Below, one piece after another: positions 16,086-22,080 of a stretch of DNA of 22,080 bases; the first letter of the stretch is position 1, and every line of letters starts with the position of its first letter. This DNA comes from CAYNST01 sp964399955 (lineage in GTDB: Bacteria > Pseudomonadota > Gammaproteobacteria > Pseudomonadales > Cellvibrionaceae), in contig CAYNST010000050.1 in the NCBI GenBank assembly GCA_964399955.1, forward strand, positions 1 to 22,080. Reading direction: 5' to 3'. The notes below the pieces were generated by a model. It searched no databases and was not told the origin of the DNA. It worked only from the letters and a program-made list of their open reading frames with translations. Position numbers and translations under genes: made by a program.

Positions 16086-17885
16086 TCAGAGCGCCTCTTG
16101 CTGGGCAAAATTGAAAAGCGGGTTTCTCACCAGGTGATGATATTCCCGAGCATTGGCGCAAAGCTTTTTGCGCAGCAGTGATTCCACCTTGATGGTCGGC
16201 GCGTCACAATGAAGCATTTCCAGGCGGGCGGCTGGACAGTGCTCCTCGGCGCGATACGTCATCAACGTTGTTTTTATGAGACGCCAAAAGCTTTTTTCTT
16301 CCAGCCCGTAGTGACGTTCACACAAAGCGGCAAGGTCTGCCAGGTGAAACACATAAAGGGTGTCCATGTGAAGTTCACGCAGGGCTTCGACGGAATCCAT
16401 CCAATAAAACTGATTGGCCTTGGCACCGGCATAGCAGGCTTTGGCTCCAAAATTTGGCGACCTATCCGGCTGCAATAGAAAGTCCTGCACATATTCCAGA
16501 CTCTCGTGAAAATCCCGCACCACCACACGCTCGGGCCAGCCATTGACGTGTAACAGCAAAGTATTTTGCGCATGCACTTCAAGCGCAATGCCGTGTTTGG
16601 CCAGCAGATGCCACACCGGCAAGATTACAACTTTACACAGTTGCGCCAACCATTTGCCAAGCCCATAAGCTTTGACCCAGGGGTCAATCAGGGGCAGACC
16701 GCCATCGTCCAAAGCAGCAATTGCCGTCATTGGGATTGCCTGCTCGCCCTCCGCAAGATGGGCCGCCACGCTCTCGCGCCAGATCAGCCCCAGCTGGCAA
16801 CACTCTGCGGCGCTTCCTGTAAATAGAGGCTCTTCCAGCACTCGAAGGCCGGCGTATTCCTGCAGTACCAGCAAGCGGTGGGCTTTGAAAAACGCGTCAC
16901 CATTCACGATTGCCGCCAGCCAAGCGGAAATTGCTGGCGCCGAGTCCACGCCGTGGCTTTGCAGATAGCGCCGTGAAGAAGTGCAAACAATATCCAACGG
17001 CATCTTCAAATGAGCTTTGCCGGGGTGGGTGATATTGAACAAAGTGCGCATGGATTGACTGGGGAGATAGCGGTCGCCCGCCGTCCCCAGATGCAAAATT
17101 TGCGGGGACACATTGCGCAAGCGGTTGGCCAGGCGATGCTGCCACTGCCAGGGGTGAACCGGAATGTAGACGTAGTTGTCCGTTTGACCGACATGAGGCC
17201 GGCAGCGCTGCTCAAGGATCTGCAAGAGATCGGCTCCAAACTCCTGCAACCAAAAACTTGACCAGTCTCCCTGCACACCGGCCACCACCCAGGCGCTGGG
17301 TACGGCCAACCAGTGCAGCTGAAACGGCTGTGCGGCTTCCGGACTGTAACGGCGATGATCTTCGCGGCTAAAGCCGGTACGGGCTTTGAAGCACGGGTGA
17401 TAGGAATGCCCCTGGTGCCCAGCCGTTTCCAGATGCACATAATCCGTCCCCAGGTGCCGGCTTTGGGTCGGCAAGTTGGCGCTGTTCCACTCGCACCAAT
17501 AGAGCGTCTGCTGCAACTCCTGCAACAGAATCTGTTTGCGCTCGGCATCGCCCGGCAAGGCCTCTACCAGTTGCACCAAAAACTCCTGCAGGGGAAGCCG
17601 GGTAGACTGAGATCCTATGCGCCTAAGGCTGCCGAGGTCCAACCGCAGCCTGTCAAAGCCACCGCGCCGCCCTTGACAGCTGTAACCCTTGCCATTGATG
17701 CCGAAATAAAAGGTTGTGCCCCAGGCTTCGGGGCCTGGCGCCTCTACACTTTCCACCAGTCTTTCGTAAAGTACGGCTTCCAAGGTTTGCCGCACCACCC
17801 TTTGCAATGCCGGGCTCTGTATTTGTTCATCGGCCAAGATTATTGAAGGTTGAGATGGCGTAACCGCCCAGATTTGCTCAGGCAT
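16086..17885 (-). CDS. asbB: NIS siderophore synthetase (IucA/IucC family, AsbB-like)
   Basis: A 599-residue cytosolic ATP-dependent synthetase of the NRPS-independent siderophore type. It would condense a polyamine or its dihydroxybenzoyl derivative with the second arm of citrate. Family motifs are present: GHSYHPCFKARTGF (159-172, nucleotide-binding region), IPVHPWQW (241-248), SMRTLFN (278-284), HLKMPLDIVCTSS (292-304) and a C-terminal FhuF-like part with GIALEVHAQNTLL and VVRDFHESL. The ATG at 17883-17885 overlaps the end of asbA by 8 bases and is preceded by AAGGCGGTGG, so it is probably coupled to asbA. Length is usual for the family. The split of labels between AsbA and AsbB follows gene order; the exact arm each enzyme makes is not readable from sequence. 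Confidence 0.88.
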   Translation of the reverse strand: MPEQIWAVTPSQPSIILADEQIQSPALQRVVRQTLEAVLYERLVESVEAPGPEAWGTTFYFGINGKGYSCQGRRGGFDRLRLDLGSLRRIGSQSTRLPLQEFLVQLVEALPGDAERKQILLQELQQTLYWCEWNSANLPTQSRHLGTDYVHLETAGHQGHSYHPCFKARTGFSREDHRRYSPEAAQPFQLHWLAVPSAWVVAGVQGDWSSFWLQEFGADLLQILEQRCRPHVGQTDNYVYIPVHPWQWQHRLANRLRNVSPQILHLGTAGDRYLPSQSMRTLFNITHPGKAHLKMPLDIVCTSSRRYLQSHGVDSAPAISAWLAAIVNGDAFFKAHRLLVLQEYAGLRVLEEPLFTGSAAECCQLGLIWRESVAAHLAEGEQAIPMTAIAALDDGGLPLIDPWVKAYGLGKWLAQLCKVVILPVWHLLAKHGIALEVHAQNTLLLHVNGWPERVVVRDFHESLEYVQDFLLQPDRSPNFGAKACYAGAKANQFYWMDSVEALRELHMDTLYVFHLADLAALCERHYGLEEKSFWRLIKTTLMTYRAEEHCPAARLEMLHCDAPTIKVESLLRKKLCANAREYHHLVRNPLFNFAQQEAL

Positions 17886-19686
17886 AGTCCACCGCCTTGT
17901 TCATCCGTGCTGCGGGTTCCTTATCAACAAGCGGGTTGGGAATGGAGCGGTAGACGGCCAGTTCCAGATCGGCGTCCAGCTCATCGATGTCGTTCACTCG
18001 CGTCAACAGGTTGGCCTTGGCCGGTAGGCGGGCATCGCACAACAAACGTCTGACGAAGGCGTAACCGTTGCCGGTCAACTGACTTTGCAGAGCGTTGAGT
18101 TTGTGTCGGGTCTTTGCCAGTAGGATGCTCTCCGCCACCAGACCGTCTGCGTCCAAGCGATGTATCACGGCGAACAGCTGATTGATTATCAGGTAATAGC
18201 CAAACCGGTCCGCGATCATTGCCGGCGAGTAGAACAGTTTGTCGTCTGCCTGCAGTTCCGGTTGTGCCTGCTGCAGGTTTTGCAGCATGTTGTCGGCCAG
18301 GTAAAAACCCTGGTTGTCACGGTATAGATATTTCTCCGGATAGCAGCCGTTCATCTGTAACAAGCTGTTCTGCTGGTGTGCTTCAAGTGCAATGCCGTGG
18401 GCATCGTAGAGGTGAATGCAGGGCTCAATGGCGCAGTGCCAGTAGGCGTCAAACCAGCGCAGGCCCACGGATTTGACCGTCTGGCCGTCGTCCGCGGCCT
18501 GTTTGAGGATAAGCTGCTGCAGGAGTGAGTGTTCTTGTTGTGGGTGCCAGGCTTCCTGCAGCAGAGTGGCCAGGCAAACTGCCTGCTTTTCCGCTCCACC
18601 AAAAAACGGGTTGTCCCGCAGGATCAACTCAAAGCCGCTCTCGTCTTCTTCACCCTCGGAATTTTTGACGGTCATTGCCGCCGGGTCAGCAATAAAGTCA
18701 AACTGTGGAAAACGCTCGTTGAATTTCAGCGTTTTTATCAAGCCTGCCATTTTCACTCCTGCGCGAATTTCGTGCAGTTTGTTCTGGCGCAGTGAGTTGG
18801 TAATCTTGACCGGTAAAGACAGCTTCAACATCCAGGGGGAGTCGGCAGAGAAAACCGTTCGTACAGACGATGTAGCGGAGTATTCCTGCCCAAGCGGGCC
18901 CAGATTACGAATTTTACCGGCAGCAAGCCAGACCTTGACGGTGGGTTTGACAAGCAACCACTGAGCCTGCAGCGGATGTACCGGTATGATTATCTCGTTG
19001 TCTGCAAGCTTGACACCGTCGTCCTTGACCAGAGACTTTACAATGGCTTCTGCAGATAGTTCACAAGCCGAATGCTGTTCTACCAGCTCCCGCTGCACAG
19101 CAAAATAATTCAGCTGAAACCGCCCTTGCAGTTCCGGGCAAAACTCCGCGTGCTGCCAATCCAGAATGCCCTGCCGGCTCTTGGGCGTGGGATGCAACCA
19201 GTGACCCAACAACAGGTCCTGTTCACTGCTGCAGAAGTCCATGGGGCTCACGTAATCGGACTGACTACGATACTGCAAATAGCGAATCATGTTCTGCAGG
19301 CTGTCGGTCAAACGATGGGTGATTTCCAGTTGTCGGCGCTTGAGGCCGTTTGTGGCGGTGGGCGAAGCGCTGTACAAATCCTTCACCAACAAGAGCAGTA
19401 TGCTCCAGAAGCTTTCCACCTGCAGGCCGTCTTTTTCCATGCGGTAGGCGCCGGCTATTTTAATTCGGCCTACTTTGGACCGGCAGCTCACATCCAGAAG
19501 AATTTCAGATTCCTGACGCGGCAGGCGCAATTCCAGAAAGTGGCTGCCGGTGAACGAATTGAATGGATAACGCTGGATAACGGACTGGGGATCTTGCCAA
19601 ACGCCCTCATCAACTTCACGCAAATAGCAGTTGATAAACGCATGGAAAGACGCCAGCTCGGCAAGTGTTCGAGCAGAGGTAACCAT
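17878..19686 (-). CDS. asbA: NIS siderophore synthetase (IucA/IucC family, AsbA-like)
   Basis: A 602-residue cytosolic synthetase that would attach the first polyamine to citrate; it opens the biosynthetic operon. The N terminus has the AsbA-like segment FHAFINCYLRE (14-24). Family motifs: GHWLHPTPKSRQG (161-173), IPVHPLQAQ (234-242), SATSSVRTVF (270-279), KLSLPVKITNSLR (288-300) and a FhuF-like region with GIALEAHQQNSLL and YLYRDNQGF. The frame stays open 27 codons upstream, to 19767, but the ATG at 19684-19686 is chosen: AAGGTG lies 8 bases before it, the protein then has the family's length and conserved start, and the extra residues (rich in Tyr/Phe) are unlike the family. It sits about 170 bases downstream of a promoter overlapped by a Fur box, so iron repression is expected. 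Confidence 0.9.
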   Translation of the reverse strand: MVTSARTLAELASFHAFINCYLREVDEGVWQDPQSVIQRYPFNSFTGSHFLELRLPRQESEILLDVSCRSKVGRIKIAGAYRMEKDGLQVESFWSILLLLVKDLYSASPTATNGLKRRQLEITHRLTDSLQNMIRYLQYRSQSDYVSPMDFCSSEQDLLLGHWLHPTPKSRQGILDWQHAEFCPELQGRFQLNYFAVQRELVEQHSACELSAEAIVKSLVKDDGVKLADNEIIIPVHPLQAQWLLVKPTVKVWLAAGKIRNLGPLGQEYSATSSVRTVFSADSPWMLKLSLPVKITNSLRQNKLHEIRAGVKMAGLIKTLKFNERFPQFDFIADPAAMTVKNSEGEEDESGFELILRDNPFFGGAEKQAVCLATLLQEAWHPQQEHSLLQQLILKQAADDGQTVKSVGLRWFDAYWHCAIEPCIHLYDAHGIALEAHQQNSLLQMNGCYPEKYLYRDNQGFYLADNMLQNLQQAQPELQADDKLFYSPAMIADRFGYYLIINQLFAVIHRLDADGLVAESILLAKTRHKLNALQSQLTGNGYAFVRRLLCDARLPAKANLLTRVNDIDELDADLELAVYRSIPNPLVDKEPAARMNKAVDYA

Positions 19687-19854
19687 AGCTAACACCTTAT
19701 AACGAGGTAACCAATCGTATCTCGCCCGAACGTACTCATAACTGAAGTAAAAGAATGGCGCAAACAATTATATTGCTTTTCTTCAACACGTTATGGCGAA
19801 ACCTGAACAGGCACGGGATAAGCTGATAAGTTACATAATGGGTTAAGTAGGTCA

Positions 19855-19882
19855 ACTATATACGAATGATTATCATTGTCAT
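19855..19882 (-). promoter_or_regulatory. Probable sigma70 promoter of the asbA-F operon
   Basis: On the minus strand ATGACA (19877-19882, 5 of 6 to TTGACA) is separated by 16 bases from TATAGT (19855-19860, 5 of 6 to TATAAT). The Fur box covers the 35 box and much of the spacer. An alternative 35 box, TTGACC, overlaps the last base of TATAGT, but its best 10 box, TAACTT, is poor. Either start site gives a leader of roughly 130-170 bases before asbA. Confidence 0.6.
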
Positions 19883-19883
19883 T
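19865..19883. promoter_or_regulatory. Fur box upstream of asbA
   Basis: The core 19867-19881 matches the 7-1-7 Fur model TGATAATnATTATCA at 12 of 14 informative positions, and the flanks AA/TT fit the 19-bp form. It overlaps the predicted promoter, so Fe-Fur would block transcription of the asb genes when iron is sufficient. It lies 15 bases past the stop codon of the upstream MATE gene, giving the biosynthetic genes an iron-controlled promoter apart from any promoter further upstream. Confidence 0.85.
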
Positions 19884-19885
19884 AT

Positions 19886-19901
19886 TTGTTACGCTTGTTA
19901 C
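19886..19901. repeat. Short direct repeat beside the Fur box
   Basis: TTGTTAC occurs at 19886-19892 and 19895-19901, a 9-bp period, straddling the end of the MATE gene just upstream of the asbA promoter. It may be chance or part of a second regulator site. The motif is not one I know. Confidence 0.25.
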
Positions 19902-21274
19902 ACACACTCTGGTTTGGCAAGCGTTACCGGTGTACAGACAGGTTTACGCTTGGCCATAAAAAACCAGAGGGTCACAACCAGCAGCGTCAGCGCTTCTGCA
20001 AGAGCAAGCGCCCAGAGGGCGCCGAGCCCCGCCCCCAGATAAACCAGTATGGCGAGTCCGGCCAGCGGCAGTGTAAGGCTGCGGGACAGCGCAATGGCCG
20101 ATGACACTCCTGCCTGTTGCAGGCCGGTGAACCAGGCGGAAAACACCATGTTGCAGCCTGCCAGTAGAAATACCGGTGCCAGCATCGGCCATAATGATCG
20201 GGCATGGTGCGCGGCTGAATTGGATTCTCCGCTGAACAACCAGCCGCTGAAAGCTTCACCAAAACCCATGACCAGTAGATAAAGCCCCGCTCCCGCAGCC
20301 AGAACGGTCACAAAGCCCAGGTTCCGAAACTGACGAGCGCGCTGTGTCTGCCCTGCTCCCATATTTTGGCTGACCAACAAATGCACCACCTCCGCCACGG
20401 CACAGGCGGTCATGACATTGAGCAGCAGGCTGTAGTTGACCAGAGCAAAACCCGCCACTCCTGCCGCACCTTGGGAGCTGCTCAACAGCCAATGAATGGC
20501 CAGTAAAACCAGACCTGCAGATATCTCATTGATGAATTCAGAAAAGCCATTGGCACTGCTGGAGAGAAAAGCCTTCAGATTTTTCCAGTTGCGGTGCAGG
20601 CCCAGCACCGTTTGACGTCTGAAAAACAGCACCAGCGCCGCGCATTGCACGCACTGCGCAAGCACGGTTGCCCAGGCCGCAGCGCGCAGGTCCAGCTTCA
20701 GCGTCAGCAAAAAGAAGACGTCCGCAAGAATGTTCACAGCAGCACCAGCTACCAAGGCTGCACTGGCTTGCCTGGGGTTGCCGGCCGTGCGCAAGAAGTA
20801 ATACAGCACTACAGACAGTAATTGCGCAGGCACACCCAACAACAGAATATGAAAGTAGCCCGACAGCAACGGTGCCACCTCGGCAGGTACGGCAAGCAGG
20901 CGGAACAAGGGCTTGGAGAAGAGCAAACCCGCAACGATGACAACAACCGCAAATACGGCCACCGCCACCAGGGTACGGGTAAAGGTTGCATTTGCCGCAA
21001 GGGTTTTGTTGCGGCCTAATAGGTGGCCGCACTCAACACTGCCTCCAATCGCCAACATCAATGCTATGCCGAACACCAATGTCAGATAAGGGATAAGCAG
21101 GTTGACTGCGGCCAGTTCGTCGGCACCCAGTAGCTTTCCCACCAGTATGCCGTCGACTATGGCCGCGCTGGACAGCGCCAGCAGACCAAACAACGAGGCG
21201 CTGGTGAAGCGCACAAAGGTGGGTAGAACGCGCCCGGTTAGAGGCGCGTAATCCTTGCCGGAAAAAATTTGCAT
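19898..21274 (-). CDS. MATE-family efflux protein, candidate siderophore exporter
   Basis: A 458-residue inner-membrane protein made almost wholly of hydrophobic helices, about 12, in two halves. This is the length and pattern of MATE (multidrug and toxin extrusion) transporters, which are driven by Na+ or H+. Conserved-looking pieces include 'VDGILVGKLLGADELAAVNLL' near the N terminus of the first half and 'FLRTAGNPRQASAALVAGAAVNILADVFF' in the middle. The ATG at 21272-21274 is 8 bases after the DUF2218 stop, with AAGG upstream, so it is probably co-transcribed with the DUF2218 and receptor genes. Lying between a receptor and siderophore synthesis genes, it is a good candidate for exporting the finished siderophore, but this role is inferred from position only. 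A general drug efflux pump cannot be excluded. Confidence 0.85.
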   Translation of the reverse strand: MQIFSGKDYAPLTGRVLPTFVRFTSASLFGLLALSSAAIVDGILVGKLLGADELAAVNLLIPYLTLVFGIALMLAIGGSVECGHLLGRNKTLAANATFTRTLVAVAVFAVVVIVAGLLFSKPLFRLLAVPAEVAPLLSGYFHILLLGVPAQLLSVVLYYFLRTAGNPRQASAALVAGAAVNILADVFFLLTLKLDLRAAAWATVLAQCVQCAALVLFFRRQTVLGLHRNWKNLKAFLSSSANGFSEFINEISAGLVLLAIHWLLSSSQGAAGVAGFALVNYSLLLNVMTACAVAEVVHLLVSQNMGAGQTQRARQFRNLGFVTVLAAGAGLYLLVMGFGEAFSGWLFSGESNSAAHHARSLWPMLAPVFLLAGCNMVFSAWFTGLQQAGVSSAIALSRSLTLPLAGLAILVYLGAGLGALWALALAEALTLLVVTLWFFMAKRKPVCTPVTLAKPECV

Positions 21275-21282
21275 GAATGGCC

Positions 21283-21582
21283 TTAGCGTTGCCAGTTAAG
21301 CGGCGCGGCATCTGCCGGAAGGCTACTCATTTGTGGCAGATGGCGCTCCATTGTCTGTTCGATTTCTGCCAGCCATTCATTTGTTGGCGCACGGCAATGC
21401 AGGTGCAGCACCGACTGCTCCACCTGCAGGGTGCATTGGCCTTCTGCAAAGTCGATGCGCCCCTGGTTCTCATCCCAGTGCGCGTTGACCTTGTGGCTAA
21501 AGTGTTTGCACAGGCGTTGCAAGGTGCGGGCGGGCGCAGGCAATTCGACCTGTGCCCAGGAGGTAAAACCGGTTTTGTCCAT
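21283..21582 (-). CDS. DUF2218 family small protein
   Basis: A 99-residue protein without signal peptide or membrane segment, so cytosolic. The pattern 'RTLQRLCKHFSHKV' followed by a short beta-rich part and an amphipathic C-terminal helix ('EIEQTMERHL') fits the DUF2218 family, whose members are about 90-100 residues and often lie beside siderophore or iron-uptake genes. The ATG at 21580-21582 has a strong AGGGGGAG ribosome site about 6 bases upstream. It starts 18 bases after the receptor stop and ends 8 bases before the MATE start, so the three form one transcription unit. The biochemical function is not known. A role in siderophore use, such as iron release or handling, is only suggested by the neighbours. 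Confidence 0.8.
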   Translation of the reverse strand: MDKTGFTSWAQVELPAPARTLQRLCKHFSHKVNAHWDENQGRIDFAEGQCTLQVEQSVLHLHCRAPTNEWLAEIEQTMERHLPQMSSLPADAAPLNWQR

Positions 21583-21600
21583 GCTGCTCCCCCTGATCCG

Positions 21601-22080
21601 TTAAAGACGATAAGCGATGCTGAAGCGAATATCCCGGCCCGGCTCCGGGACACCGACAGTGTCTACCCAATCTCCTTCGGGAGGGAAGCTTGAATAATCC
21701 GCGACACTTGCATGATCGCGGTAGAACCGGTCCAACAGGTTCTGCACGGTGAGGGTCAACTCCAGCCTGCGACTGGGCAGTGGGTGCCATTGCACGTAGG
21801 CATCCAGAAGCTCGTAGCGGGGTTTGTCCAGGGACTGTCCCGGATCCGTCCAACCGAGTTCTGCCGAGCGGGCAAGCACCGGCAGATCCTGCAGGGATTG
21901 GACATAGCGGCCGCTCAGCCCCAGTTCCAGGCGATCGCTGGGCGTAACAATCAGATTGGCGGTCCAGGTGTCGCCAATCGAGTTGCCAATACCGCGGTGC
22001 TCATAGGCGTCAACCGGCGCGCCGTTCAGTTCCGACTGGCCGTGCACATAGGCGAGACCCAGATACCACCCTTGGCCTTG
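21601..22080 (-). CDS. TonB-dependent outer-membrane receptor, C-terminal part (gene runs off the window)
   Basis: The last 159 codons of a gene that continues beyond 22080. The visible part is the end of a 22-strand beta barrel: alternating strands such as 'GWYLGLAYVHGQ', 'LELGLSGRYVQ' and 'LLDAYVQWHPLPSRRLELTL', then the typical closing segment 'VQNLLDRFYRDHAS...PEPGRDIRFSIAYRL'. TonB-dependent receptors bring ferric siderophores across the outer membrane. Because it heads the DUF2218-MATE unit next to petrobactin-type genes, ferric petrobactin or a relative is the likely ligand, but the plug domain and TonB box are outside the window. The last residue is Leu rather than the usual aromatic residue. 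A GTG codon at 22045-22047 could be mistaken for a start; it lies inside a barrel strand. Confidence 0.88.
   Translation of the reverse strand, partial: QGQGWYLGLAYVHGQSELNGAPVDAYEHRGIGNSIGDTWTANLIVTPSDRLELGLSGRYVQSLQDLPVLARSAELGWTDPGQSLDKPRYELLDAYVQWHPLPSRRLELTLTVQNLLDRFYRDHASVADYSSFPPEGDWVDTVGVPEPGRDIRFSIAYRL

Noticed and set aside
16086..19686. Reading the two IucA/IucC proteins as an aerobactin system
   Set aside because: There is no lysine N6-hydroxylase or acetyltransferase (IucD, IucB). Instead the linked genes are the aryl ligase, carrier/transferase and dehydroshikimate dehydratase of the petrobactin type.
1..22080. Mobile element, CRISPR array, tRNA or attachment site
   Set aside because: I saw no transposase, integrase or phage-like coding region, no regularly spaced repeats, and no tRNA cloverleaf at the gene boundaries.

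Overview
This window looks like a chromosomal segment of a Gram-negative bacterium, most likely a gammaproteobacterium. The grounds are a moderately high GC content judged by eye, a TonB-dependent outer-membrane receptor, a lipobox lipoprotein, a very large cyclic glucan synthase and a Fur box of the enterobacterial type. The genus cannot be fixed from the sequence. Every gene I can support lies on the minus strand, so the window reads biologically from right (22080) to left (1). I see no tRNA, rRNA, CRISPR array, insertion sequence, integrase or phage gene.

Right part (22080 to 12696): a catechol/citrate siderophore locus. First come the C-terminal end of a TonB-dependent receptor, a 99-residue DUF2218 protein and a MATE-family exporter, tightly spaced. 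A strong Fur box overlapping a sigma70-like promoter follows. Then come five genes that are adjacent or overlapping and in the same order as the petrobactin genes of Bacillus: asbA, asbB, asbC, a fused asbD-asbE, and asbF. The inferred pathway is as follows. AsbF makes 3,4-dihydroxybenzoate from 3-dehydroshikimate. AsbC adenylates it and loads it on the carrier domain of AsbDE. The AsbE part moves it onto a polyamine, classically spermidine. The two NIS synthetases AsbA and AsbB join the polyamine arms to citrate. The MATE protein is a candidate exporter, and the receptor would bring the iron complex back. The fused carrier/transferase gene is the most distinctive point.

Middle (12695 to 3356): a 444-base spacer with several short perfect repeats, then one uninterrupted 8.6-kb gene for a 2861-residue NdvB-type cyclic beta-1,2-glucan synthase. 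It has a GT84 glycosyltransferase, membrane segments, a glucoamylase-like region and a GH94 phosphorylase end. Next is a 310-base spacer with a hairpin just after the gene and an AT-rich perfect inverted repeat.

Left part (3355 to 1): a 932-residue secreted beta-propeller lipoprotein whose C terminus holds two tandem copies of a four-cysteine domain. It is followed by a clear intrinsic terminator and a 90-residue acylphosphatase. These left-hand genes have no evident functional tie to the siderophore locus.
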